The position numbers and the translations under genes are program-made. A stretch of DNA of 64,000 bases, from assembly GCA_963760125.1 (NCBI GenBank), contig CAVXBV010000012.1:1-64000 (forward strand), in the 5' to 3' direction. This DNA comes from RYN-111 sp963760125. GTDB lineage: Bacteria > Actinomycetota > Actinomycetes > Mycobacteriales > SCTD01. The notes below the pieces were generated by a model. The model worked only from the letters and a program-made list of their open reading frames with translations. It was not told where the DNA came from and made no database searches. Below are positions 1 through 7,317 of the stretch, one piece after another (position 1 is the stretch's first letter; the number at the start of each line of letters is the position of its first letter).

Positions 1-930
1 ACGCGGCGGCAGCTCATGTCCCTGGCCAAGGACACCGCTGAACTCGTCGGCAAGCATCTGGTCATGGCGGGCCGGCTCATGGATGACGAGCCCGTACAGG
101 CTCTGGCGCACGCTCGGGCCGCGCGTGCGCTGGCGGGCCGGCTGGGCGTCGTTCGCGAGGCGAACGGCCTGGTGGCCTACACCGCGGGGGAGTGGACTGA
201 GGCGCTCAGCGAGCTCAGGGCGGCGCGTCGGATGACCGGTCAGCCGGACCACCTGGCCGTGATGGCTGACTGCGAGCGGGCTCTGGGCAATCCGGACCGG
301 GCCTTGCTGGTGACGCAGGACCCCCAGGCCAAGGACCTCGACCCGGCGACCAAGGTGGAGCTCATGATCGTGGCGTCCGGGGCGCGACGCGACCTGGGCC
401 AAGCCGGGACCGCCGTGGCGCTCCTCCAGGTGCCTGCGCTCGAGGGTCCGGTGCGCCCCTGGACGGGGCGGCTCCGCTACGCCTACGCCGACGCGCTGCT
501 CGACGCGGGGCGGGAGGAGGAGGCTCGCACCTGGTTCTCTCGCGCGGCGGAAGCAGATCCTCAGGGCGAGACCGATGCCGAGGATCGGCTGCTGGAACTC
601 GATGGCGTCGTGTTCGTCGACCTCGCAGAGGACGAGGACGACGAGGACGAGCCCTCGGGCACCGATGCTGACGAGGGCGCAGCCGCCGACGCGGCGCTCC
701 AGACGTCACCTGCCTGGCTCCCCGTACGCCAGGATGAGGAGATCCCCGCGTTGGACCGTGCCGCGAGGCCATCCCTCGGCCACACCGAGCCGAAGCGCCA
801 GGCCGAGTCGGAGCTTGGCCCGACGGTCGAGCCCGCGGTGGAGCCGACGGTGGAGCAGGCTTCGGCAGAGCCCGCGGTGGAGCCGACGGTGGCGTCGCAG
901 GGCGAGGACGAGCTGCGCCTGTTCGACTGA
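1..930 (+). CDS. TPR-type repeat protein, N-terminus outside window
   Basis: The reading frame is open from the first base, so the gene starts upstream; 309 residues are visible. The first two thirds are alanine- and arginine-rich helical hairpins of the tetratricopeptide kind (for example YAYADALLDAGREEEARTWF). Then comes a strongly acidic stretch (EDEDDEDE) and a low-complexity tail in which VEPAVEPTVE-like units repeat. The family is commonly found upstream of the HAD hydrolase/tlyA cluster of actinobacteria, as here. TPR folds bind protein partners; the partner is unknown. No signal peptide or membrane segment is visible in this part, so it is probably cytoplasmic. Confidence 0.75.
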   Translation, partial: TRRQLMSLAKDTAELVGKHLVMAGRLMDDEPVQALAHARAARALAGRLGVVREANGLVAYTAGEWTEALSELRAARRMTGQPDHLAVMADCERALGNPDRALLVTQDPQAKDLDPATKVELMIVASGARRDLGQAGTAVALLQVPALEGPVRPWTGRLRYAYADALLDAGREEEARTWFSRAAEADPQGETDAEDRLLELDGVVFVDLAEDEDDEDEPSGTDADEGAAADAALQTSPAWLPVRQDEEIPALDRAARPSLGHTEPKRQAESELGPTVEPAVEPTVEQASAEPAVEPTVASQGEDELRLFD

Positions 931-947
931 TCATGACTGCGCGGCGC

Positions 948-976
948 CTGTCCACAGCCGGAAAAGCTGTCCACAG
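948..976 (+). repeat. Pair of CTGTCCACAG boxes (DnaA-box-like)
   Basis: CTGTCCACAG occurs at 948-957 and again at 967-976, 19 bp apart start to start, in the 126-bp gap between the TPR gene and the SSB-like gene. Each copy matches 8 of 9 positions of the actinobacterial DnaA box TTGTCCACA. The function is inferred only from this resemblance. Confidence 0.4.
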
Positions 977-1056
977 AGCGGTGCGCGGCCACCCGCGCCC
1001 CTCCAGCGTGGGCCACCGTGACCTGAGGCCCGCACGGGGTCACGGGAGGTGGCGTC

Positions 1057-1437
1057 ATGCCGAAACGACAGGGGACCGAGGGCGGCGGCTCAGCAGCGCC
1101 CTCCGCCAACGAGGTGCTGCTGGTGGGCCGCGTTGCGGCGGCACCCGAGGAGCGCGAGCTGCCCAGCGGGGATCTGCTCGTTGCCGTGCGGGTGGTCGTG
1201 GACCGGCCGCTGCCGGCCGTCGCGCGACCGCGCAGCGTGCGCTCGCCTACCGTCGACACGATCGACTGCGTCGCCTTCACGGCGGCCGCGCGGCGCACCA
1301 TCACGGCCTGGCAGCCCGGTGACGTGGTGCATGTCGAGGGCTCGTTGCGTCGGCGGTTCTGGCGCGGCGGCCAGGGGATCGCGTCCCGCTACGAGGTCGA
1401 GATCGCGCGCGGCAGGCGGGTGAGCAGGTCGGCGTGA
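1057..1437 (+). CDS. Single-stranded DNA-binding protein-like (OB fold)
   Basis: A 126-residue protein with the OB-fold pattern of SSB: NEVLLVGRVAAAPEERELPSG opens the barrel, followed by an IDCVAF strand and a GDVVHVEGSLRRRFW strand. It lacks the long glycine-rich acidic-tipped tail of housekeeping SSB, so it is probably the short accessory paralogue found in many actinobacteria, with a likely role in binding ssDNA. The ATG at 1057 is preceded by GGGAGG at 1044-1049. The stop codon lies inside a 14-bp tandem repeat that begins in the last codons. Confidence 0.75.
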   Translation: MPKRQGTEGGGSAAPSANEVLLVGRVAAAPEERELPSGDLLVAVRVVVDRPLPAVARPRSVRSPTVDTIDCVAFTAAARRTITAWQPGDVVHVEGSLRRRFWRGGQGIASRYEVEIARGRRVSRSA

Positions 1438-1461
1438 GCAGGTCGGCGTGAGCAGGTCGGC
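1420..1461 (+). repeat. 14-bp tandem repeat x3 over a stop codon
   Basis: GTGAGCAGGTCGGC is repeated three times without mismatch (1420-1433, 1434-1447, 1448-1461). The TGA that ends the SSB-like gene (1435-1437) lies in the second copy. A similar array of 14-bp GTGA-starting units overlaps the stop of the small gene ending at 43980. Confidence 0.9.
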
Positions 1462-1491
1462 GGGTCGGCGAGCCTGTGCACGCGCCCAGCG

Positions 1492-2820
1492 TCAGGCGTC
1501 TCGGTGGTCCCGGAGCACCAGCCCCGTGCGGGGCTTGGGCGTGAAGAGCGTCGACTTGCGCGGCATGCGCTCGCCGCCTTCGGCCACCGAGGTGACTGCC
1601 TCGACCGGCGTCGGGTTCAGCAGGACGGCCGTTCCGCCGGTGCGGGCCGCCGCCGCGATCGCCGCGTCCACGTCGTGCTCGTAGCGGACCGTCTCGACGT
1701 CGTCGACGAGCCCCCAGACATCGGCGACGAGGTAGTGGTGCAGCACGCTCACATCGAGGGTGCGCCACGCCTCGGACCTCTCGGCGGGAAGGGCCGCAGC
1801 GAGCCGCTCGCGGTGCGGGTGGGTGAGCAGGCGCAGCGTCCCACCATCACCGCTTACGAGCAGGAAGGCCGTTCCGGCCGCGCCGGCCTGCGCCAGAGCA
1901 GCCAGCGCGTCCTCGAGATCGTCGCCATCGAGCTCGTGCACGGTCATGGCGCCATTGGCTCGCCGGGCCAGCTCACTGGCCTCGAGCTCGGGAACGACGC
2001 GGTGGATCGGATGCACCTCCGGCCCGAACGCGGTGCTGTCCACGAGGAAGGTGAGGCCGCGGTCCCAAGGTCCGGTGCCGCGCCCGTCCTCCCAGGCCCG
2101 AGCCTGCCGCTGGAGGTAGGTGGCGTAGCGGTGGTGCCCGTCGGCGATGACGGCTGTGCGCGGGTGCAGGTCCTTGGCGATCTCGGCGAGCTGGAGCGGG
2201 TCGGTGAGCGCCCAGAGCCGGTGGCGCAGGCCGTCGGGCAACGTGACGTCCACGAGCGGCTCGGCGTCCGACGCCTCCGCGACCGCCCGCGACGCGACGC
2301 CGCCGCCGCCGTACAGCAGGAAGATGGGTTCGAGGTCGGCGCCCACGGCGGTGTAGAGGGCGAGGCGGTCCGACACCGTGCCCGACATCGTGTTCTCGTG
2401 CGGCAGGACGATGCCGTCCCCGGGCGGCGTCAGGGCGAGGGCGCCCAGCAGGCCACGCTGGGCGTGGGTGCTCGAGGCCTGCTCGTAGACGTACAGGGCC
2501 GGCTGGGGATCCGGGCGCAGGACGCCCTGCGCGCGCCAGTCCTCGAGGGTCGCAGCGGCACGCGCATACCGGTCGGGAGCGTGTTCCCCCTCGCCGACGC
2601 CGTCCCGTGGGAGGATGAGACGTACGACGTTGATGTCGCTTGCCTTCTCGAGCGCCTCCACGCCGGCGGCGTCAATGACGTCGTACGGCGGGGACGTGAC
2701 CGAGGCCAGGTCGACCGAGGCGGCGTACCGCAGGCCACGGAACGGTGCCAGCACCAAACCGTCCGGAGTCGGCGGAACGAAGGAAGGGACAGGAGCGGGC
2801 GCACCCGGGCTCGCGGACAT
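1492..2820 (-). CDS. DUF1015 family protein
   Basis: 442 residues matching DUF1015: the entry motif LVLAPFRGLRYAA, then SVTSPPYDVID, a central FLLYGGGG region and ADGHHRYATYLQRQ with its conserved D-G-H-H-R. The family is widespread in bacteria; members are usually called uncharacterised and have been suggested to be kinase-like, so no reaction is assigned. The ATG at 2820 is followed by a short Pro/Ala-rich lead-in. It is transcribed divergently from the TPR gene at 2932; the 111-bp gap must hold both promoters. Confidence 0.85.
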   Translation of the reverse strand: MSASPGAPAPVPSFVPPTPDGLVLAPFRGLRYAASVDLASVTSPPYDVIDAAGVEALEKASDINVVRLILPRDGVGEGEHAPDRYARAAATLEDWRAQGVLRPDPQPALYVYEQASSTHAQRGLLGALALTPPGDGIVLPHENTMSGTVSDRLALYTAVGADLEPIFLLYGGGGVASRAVAEASDAEPLVDVTLPDGLRHRLWALTDPLQLAEIAKDLHPRTAVIADGHHRYATYLQRQARAWEDGRGTGPWDRGLTFLVDSTAFGPEVHPIHRVVPELEASELARRANGAMTVHELDGDDLEDALAALAQAGAAGTAFLLVSGDGGTLRLLTHPHRERLAAALPAERSEAWRTLDVSVLHHYLVADVWGLVDDVETVRYEHDVDAAIAAAARTGGTAVLLNPTPVEAVTSVAEGGERMPRKSTLFTPKPRTGLVLRDHRDA

Positions 2821-2931
2821 GGCGGCATGCTAGGCGGACGGACGCTCCACGCGCTCCGGACGACCGGCACGGCGTTGACGGAGGATCAGGTCAGGACCCC
2901 AGCCGGGGTTGCGGCGACGAGAGGAGCGGAC

Positions 2932-3408
2932 GTGTCCGAGAGGTACGACCCCCGTTACGACCCGCGAGCACCGGACGAGGAGAAGCCCCGCCCGTTCTCC
3001 GACCTGCCCCCGCCCCCGCCCGACGAGGTGCCCCAGGGCGACTCCTACGACTGGTACGTCCGGGGCCTCGAGCTGCTGGAGTCCGGGGATGCTGCGGCCG
3101 CCGTGCAAGTGCTCGGGCACACCGTGACCGCCGCTCCCGACTCGCGGATGGCGCGCGAGGCGCTGGCGCGATCGCAGTTCGACATGGGGATGTACGACGA
3201 GGCCAAGGAGAACTTCTCCTGGATCATCTCGGTGAACCCGGCCGACGACTACGCCCAGTTCGGGCTCGGCCTCGCGCTGAGCAAGCTTGAGGACTGGGTC
3301 ACGGCCGTCGAGCACCTGGCCCTCGCGGCAGCCATGCGCCCCGACATCGCCTACTACAGCACCGCCCTGCGTGGCGCCCGCGCGGCGCTGACCGCCTCGC
3401 GGCGCTGA
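2932..3408 (+). CDS. Small TPR protein
   Basis: 158 residues from the GTG at 2932. The frame stays open far upstream, but only from here does the protein look natural and no longer overlap DUF1015 on the other strand. A proline-rich N-terminus (DLPPPPPDEVP) precedes three TPR-like hairpins (SYDWYVRGLELLESGDAAAAV, SRMAREALARSQFDMGMYDE and DDYAQFGLGLALSKLEDW). It sits 8 bp upstream of the HAD hydrolase, and the pair is conserved in actinobacterial tlyA clusters. It is probably a soluble scaffold protein with unknown partner. Confidence 0.8.
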   Translation: MSERYDPRYDPRAPDEEKPRPFSDLPPPPPDEVPQGDSYDWYVRGLELLESGDAAAAVQVLGHTVTAAPDSRMAREALARSQFDMGMYDEAKENFSWIISVNPADDYAQFGLGLALSKLEDWVTAVEHLALAAAMRPDIAYYSTALRGARAALTASRR

Positions 3409-3416
3409 CCGCCGGG

Positions 3417-4358
3417 GTGCTCGCCGCCTCGGAAGGACCCTTGCAGGAGCAGTACGACGCCGCGCTGCTCGACCTGGACGGGGTGCTGTACGTCGGCCCC
3501 GAGGCGGTGCCGCACGCCGCGGACGCCGTGGCGCGAGCGCGCGCGGCTGGTATGCGGGCGGCGTTCGTCACCAACAACGCCTCCCGCCGGCCCGCTGCCG
3601 TCGCCGAGCACCTGACGGAGCTCGGCATCCCCGCGCACCCGGCGGACGTGGTCACGAGCGGACAGGCTGCGGCGCGGTGGCTCGCGGCCCGGCTCGCCCC
3701 CGGCGCCCGCGTCCTTGTCGTGGGGACCGAGGACCTCGCCGACCTGCTCCGGGACCACGGCCTGCAGCCGGTCCGTACGGCGGACGGCGCTGACGCGGTC
3801 GTCCAGGGGCTCGCGACCACGACCGCGTGGACCGACCTCGCCGAGGCGTCCGTCGCGATCCGCGCCGGCGCGCTGTGGGTCGCGGGGAACGCCGACTCGA
3901 CCTACCCCAGCCCACGCGGACCGCTGCCGGGCAACGGGGCCTTCGTCCAGGCGCTCATCACCGCCACCGGTCGTGCGCCAGTGGTCGTCGGCAAGCCCGA
4001 GCCTGAGCTGCACGCGGCGAGCGTCGAGCGCGTCGGGGCCCGCCGGCCGCTCGTCGTCGGCGACCGACTCGACACCGACGTCCTCGGAGCCGTCCGTGCC
4101 GGCGCGGACAGCCTGCTCGTGCTGACGGGCGTCACCGACTGGGAGGCCCTGCTCGCTGCTCCCGAGGACCGGCGACCGACGTACCTCAGCAGTGACCTGC
4201 GAGGGCTCGCGCTCGACCACCCAGCGCCGGTGGTCGAGGGTGACGGCGCGCGCTGCCGTGAGGGGCGAGCCCGGCGCGAGGGTGATCGGGTGCGTCCGGA
4301 GGGAGGCAGCGACGACGCCCTGCGCGCCGCCTGCGCTCTCGCGTGGTCACGCATCTAG
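3417..4358 (+). CDS. HAD-IIA family hydrolase (NagD/PGP-like phosphatase)
   Basis: 313 residues with all HAD motifs: motif I DLDGVLYVG near residue 19 (nucleophile and acid/base Asp), motif II in FVTNNASRRP, the lysine of VVGKPEPELH (motif III) and motif IV VVGDRLDTDV. The order and the C2 cap between motifs II and III fit subfamily IIA, which includes 4-nitrophenylphosphatase/phosphoglycolate phosphatase-like enzymes. The substrate is unknown. GTG start 8 bp after the TPR gene, so the two are likely cotranscribed. The last 60 residues are an arginine-rich extension of low complexity. Confidence 0.85.
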   Translation: MLAASEGPLQEQYDAALLDLDGVLYVGPEAVPHAADAVARARAAGMRAAFVTNNASRRPAAVAEHLTELGIPAHPADVVTSGQAAARWLAARLAPGARVLVVGTEDLADLLRDHGLQPVRTADGADAVVQGLATTTAWTDLAEASVAIRAGALWVAGNADSTYPSPRGPLPGNGAFVQALITATGRAPVVVGKPEPELHAASVERVGARRPLVVGDRLDTDVLGAVRAGADSLLVLTGVTDWEALLAAPEDRRPTYLSSDLRGLALDHPAPVVEGDGARCREGRARREGDRVRPEGGSDDALRAACALAWSRI

Positions 4359-4389
4359 ACGGGGGCAAGGGGCGGAGGCGCCTGCCGGT

Positions 4390-4734
4390 CTACAGCGACA
4401 GCAGGGCGGTCAGGCGCAGCATGTCGATCGGGCCCGCCTGGACGCGGAGCTTCCCGGTCGCGACAGCGGACGGGACCGGCTGACGGCCTTCCACGAGCGC
4501 GATGAGGTCGTCACTTCCCACGGTGAGACGGATCTGGGCCTTCGGGCTGTCCTCAGCGGTGACGCCGAGCAGGCCCTCGTCGCACAGCCGCGCCGACCAG
4601 GTCGTGCCCAGATCGCTGACGCGGCAGGACACGGTGCGGTCCAGGACGTACTTGCTGCGGACCTCGGGCTCCACCGCGGCCAGCAGGTCGGCGAGCAGGC
4701 GGAACGCCTTGTCGCAGTCCTGCTCCGTCGCCAC
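4390..4734 (-). CDS. SCP2 sterol-binding domain protein
   Basis: 114 residues from GTG 4734. The pattern fits the small actinobacterial SCP2 family: DRTVSCRVSDLGTTWSARL, QIRLTVGSDDLIALVEG and the C-terminal SAVATGKLRVQAGPIDMLRL helix-strand unit. SCP2 folds bind hydrophobic ligands; no ligand can be assigned here. It converges with the HAD gene (31-bp gap) and diverges from the phasin-like gene at 4829. The longer open frame upstream of 4734 is antisense to that gene and was not used. Confidence 0.8.
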   Translation of the reverse strand: MATEQDCDKAFRLLADLLAAVEPEVRSKYVLDRTVSCRVSDLGTTWSARLCDEGLLGVTAEDSPKAQIRLTVGSDDLIALVEGRQPVPSAVATGKLRVQAGPIDMLRLTALLSL

Positions 4735-4828
4735 GCCGAGCTCCCGCCGTCCAAGGGGTCCCGGTGACCGTACCGGAGAGGCGATAGCCTGCCGGGGCGG
4801 CGACGGAGCCGCCCGGAGGAGGACCATC

Positions 4829-5356
4829 GTGAACGACGCGCTGAAGGGGTACCTGGCTCTCGCCGGGGGCCTCACCGAGGTCACCAAGTCCAAGGCCACC
4901 GCCGCCGCCAAGGCGCTCGTCGCCCAGGGTGAGGCGGCGGCTGGATCGGTCACCGCGCTCGCCGACGACCTCGTCGCCCAGAGCAAGAGCAACCGCGAGG
5001 CGCTGACCGCGCTCGTGCGCTTCGAGGTCGACAAGGCCCTGGGCCGCGTGGGTCTGGCGAGCGCCGACGAGGTCGACGAGCTCACCGCGCGGCTGCGCTC
5101 GCTCGAGGGCGAGCTGCGCGAGGCGCGCGCCGCGGCGACCAGCATGGCGTCGCCCGCGACACCCTCGCCCGCCGCGAAGCCCGCCGCGAAGCCCGCCGCG
5201 AAGACGGGGTCGGCTGGGTCGACCCCGACCGCCGCTCCTGCCAAGAAGGCACCCGCTGCCAAGGCTCCTGCCCAGAAGGCACCCGCTGCCAAGGCTCCTG
5301 CCCAGAAGGCTCCGGTGAAGAAGCCCGTCAAGAAGGCTCCTGCCCGCGGTGTCTGA
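4829..5356 (+). CDS. Phasin-like protein with Ala/Lys/Pro-rich tail
   Basis: 175 residues from GTG 4829, preceded by GGAGGA. Residues 1-110 form an amphipathic helix resembling PHA granule-associated phasins (LKGYLALAGGLTEVTKSKAT, then VDELTARLRSLEGELREAR, a likely coiled coil). The tail is histone H1-like, rich in AAKPA and KKAPAAKAPAQ. It contains a perfect 30-bp duplication at 5246-5305, so tail length may vary between strains. Whether it coats polyhydroxyalkanoate granules or binds nucleic acid through the basic tail is unknown. The stop overlaps the next small gene by 8 bp. Confidence 0.7.
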   Translation: MNDALKGYLALAGGLTEVTKSKATAAAKALVAQGEAAAGSVTALADDLVAQSKSNREALTALVRFEVDKALGRVGLASADEVDELTARLRSLEGELREARAAATSMASPATPSPAAKPAAKPAAKTGSAGSTPTAAPAKKAPAAKAPAQKAPAAKAPAQKAPVKKPVKKAPARGV

Positions 5357-5522
5357 GAACCCGCTCCAGGCGCCGGCGGACGAGCGACCGGACACGCAGA
5401 TCGGCGGTGCCCTCGCGCAGCTCGACGGGCTCGACGACCGGCCGCTCGAGGAGCACGTGGCGGCGTACGACGGGGTGCACCGGGCGCTCCAGGACGCGCT
5501 CGCGCTGCTCGACGATGCCTGA
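5349..5522 (+). CDS. Conserved small protein, 57 aa
   Basis: GTG at 5349 opens a 57-codon frame that overlaps the phasin-like gene by 8 bp and ends in TGA 5520-5522. The protein is acidic: MSENPLQAPADERPDTQIGG at the start and LEEHVAAYDGVHRALQDALA near the end, the latter a single amphipathic helix. Small genes of this shape commonly precede tlyA in actinobacteria. Its stop lies in the same frame as tlyA, 12 nt before the proposed tlyA start, so translation is probably coupled. Function unknown. Confidence 0.7.
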   Translation: MSENPLQAPADERPDTQIGGALAQLDGLDDRPLEEHVAAYDGVHRALQDALALLDDA

Positions 5523-5534
5523 CGGGCGCCTGAG

Positions 5535-6329
5535 CTGACTCGACGAGCCCGGCTCGACGCGGAGCTCGTCCGTCGGGGCCTGGCGCGCAGCCGCGAGCAC
5601 GCCGCCTCGCTCATCGCTGACGGCCGTGTGCGGGTGTCCGGGACGGTGGCCACCAAGCCGGCCACCGGCGTGGAACCGAACACGCCCGTGCTCGTCGAGC
5701 AGGAGGAGGGCGAGCAGTGGGTGTCGCGCGGCGCCCACAAGCTGCTCGGGGCGATGGAGGCGTTCGGGTACGACCCGACCGGGGTGCGGGCCCTCGACGC
5801 CGGCGCGTCGACAGGGGGGTTCACCGATGTCCTGCTCCGCCGGGGCGCAGCGCACGTCGTGGCGGTCGACGTGGGCTACGGCCTCCTCGACTGGCGCCTG
5901 CGCACCGATGACCGGGTGACTGTGGTGGAGCGGGTGAACGCCCGCGCTCTCGAGCCCGCGCAGATCGGGGACCCGGTCGACCTCGTGGTGGCGGACCTGT
6001 CGTTCATCCCGCTCGGGTTGGTGCTCCCGGCGCTCGTCCGCTGCGCGAAGCCCGGCGCCGACTTCCTGCCGATGGTCAAGCCGCAGTTCGAGGTCGGGCG
6101 AGAGAACCTGCCCTCCGGGGGCGTGGTCCGCGATCCCGAGGCGCGCGCGGGCGCCGTACGTCGGGTGGCGGGGCAGGCGGCGGAGCTGGGCCTCGGGGTG
6201 CGCGGCGTAGTGGCGAGCCCGCTGCCGGGTCCGAGCGGGAACGTCGAGTTCTTCCTGTGGCTGGCCGCAGGAGCGCCCCCGCTGGCTGAGGCCGACCTGG
6301 CCCGCGCGATCACCGAGGGACCGCAGTGA
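5535..6329 (+). CDS. tlyA: TlyA family rRNA 2'-O-methyltransferase/hemolysin
   Basis: The N-terminal S4 RNA-binding domain reads RLDAELVRRGLARSREHAAS, followed by a Rossmann methyltransferase domain with ALDAGASTGGFTDVLL (SAM binding), VAVDVGYG and VVADLSFIPLG; the family tetrad K-D-K-E is consistent with GAHKLL, DLSF and MVKPQFE. Known members methylate 16S and 23S rRNA riboses. The first GTG (5628) would remove the S4 domain. The only upstream candidate giving the family's usual 264-residue length is CTG 5535 (reading MTRRARLDAEL), so a rare CTG start is proposed. nadK and recN follow, the canonical order. Confidence 0.85.
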   Translation: MTRRARLDAELVRRGLARSREHAASLIADGRVRVSGTVATKPATGVEPNTPVLVEQEEGEQWVSRGAHKLLGAMEAFGYDPTGVRALDAGASTGGFTDVLLRRGAAHVVAVDVGYGLLDWRLRTDDRVTVVERVNARALEPAQIGDPVDLVVADLSFIPLGLVLPALVRCAKPGADFLPMVKPQFEVGRENLPSGGVVRDPEARAGAVRRVAGQAAELGLGVRGVVASPLPGPSGNVEFFLWLAAGAPPLAEADLARAITEGPQ

Positions 6330-6354
6330 CATCGGGCATGACAGGCTCTGCGAC

Positions 6355-7248
6355 GTGACACGCGCTGTGCTGCTGCTGGCCCACACCGGCCGCCCCAAGA
6401 CCGCCGCGGCGGCGCGGTCCGTGGCGGTCCGGCTGCACGAGGCCGGCGTCGAGGTCCGCCTGCTCGAGGAGGAGGCCGCCGAGCTCGGGTCCTGCCCGGC
6501 GACGGTCTTCGCCACCGGGGACGAGGCGGTCCACGGCTGCGAGCTGGTGCTGGTGCTCGGCGGGGACGGGACGATCCTGCGGGCGGCTGAGCTGTCCCGA
6601 CACAGCGGCGTACCGCTGCTCGGCGTCAACCTGGGCCGGGTCGGCTTCCTGGCCGAGGCGGAGTCCAGCGACCTGGACGGGACGGTGCAGCACGTCCTGG
6701 ACCGTGCCTACGCGGTCGAGGAGCGGCTCACCCTGGACGTGGTGGCGACGCTGAACGGCGCGCTGCTCGGTGAGGGCTGGGCGCTCAACGAGGCGTCGGT
6801 GGAGAAGGCCAGCCGCGAGCGGATGCTCGAGGTCGTCGTGGAGATCGACGGGCGCCCGCTCTCGCGATGGGGCTGCGACGGGGTGGTCGCGGCGACGCCG
6901 ACGGGGTCGACGGCCTACGCGTTCAGCGCCGGCGGCCCGATCGTGTGGCCGAGCGTGGAGGCGCACCTGGTCGTGCCGATCAGCGCGCACGCGCTGTTCG
7001 CCCGGCCCATGGTGGTCGCCACGACGTCCGTCATCGCGATGGAGGTGCTGGACAGCGGCGCCGAGGCCATCCTGGCGTGCGACGGTCGACGGACGATCGA
7101 CCTGCCGCACGGTGCCCGGGTAGAGGTGCGCCGCGGGCGGACCTCCGTCCCGCTGGCCCGCACCCCGCACCCCCGGACGTTCACCGACACGCTGGTGGAG
7201 AAGTTCGACCTCGACGTGGACGGCTGGCGGGGCAAGTCCCGCGACTGA
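6355..7248 (+). CDS. nadK: NAD kinase
   Basis: 297 residues from GTG 6355. Family landmarks are present: VLVLGGDGTILRAAEL (the GGDGT catalytic/nucleotide motif), VNLGRVGFLAE, LNEASVEK (NE/D motif), DGVVAATPTGSTAYAFSAGG and AILACDGR. The enzyme phosphorylates NAD to NADP with ATP or polyphosphate in the cytoplasm. It lies 25 bp after tlyA and 61 bp before recN, the usual actinobacterial tlyA-nadK-recN order. Length is normal and no key residue is missing. Confidence 0.95.
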   Translation: MTRAVLLLAHTGRPKTAAAARSVAVRLHEAGVEVRLLEEEAAELGSCPATVFATGDEAVHGCELVLVLGGDGTILRAAELSRHSGVPLLGVNLGRVGFLAEAESSDLDGTVQHVLDRAYAVEERLTLDVVATLNGALLGEGWALNEASVEKASRERMLEVVVEIDGRPLSRWGCDGVVAATPTGSTAYAFSAGGPIVWPSVEAHLVVPISAHALFARPMVVATTSVIAMEVLDSGAEAILACDGRRTIDLPHGARVEVRRGRTSVPLARTPHPRTFTDTLVEKFDLDVDGWRGKSRD

Positions 7249-7296
7249 CCGTCCACCGGCGCGGTGTGGCAGCAGCGCACCTGCCCCGGTCGCGAC

Positions 7297-7317
7297 TAGG
7301 GTCGAACATGTGTTGGA
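7297..7317 (+). promoter_or_regulatory. recN promoter -10 and LexA (SOS) box
   Basis: TAGGGT at 7297-7302 is a good actinobacterial -10 element only 7 nt before the recN GTG (7310), so the mRNA is probably leaderless. Overlapping it is TCGAAC (7302-7307), spacer ATGT, then GTTGGA (7312-7317). This matches the actinobacterial LexA box TCGAAC-N4-GTTCGA at 11 of 12 fixed positions. A repressor bound here would cover the start point. Confidence 0.7.

Noticed and set aside
1504..2931. Long N-terminal extension of the small TPR protein
   Set aside because: It is antisense to DUF1015 and has no domain; the frame is open only because of high GC content.
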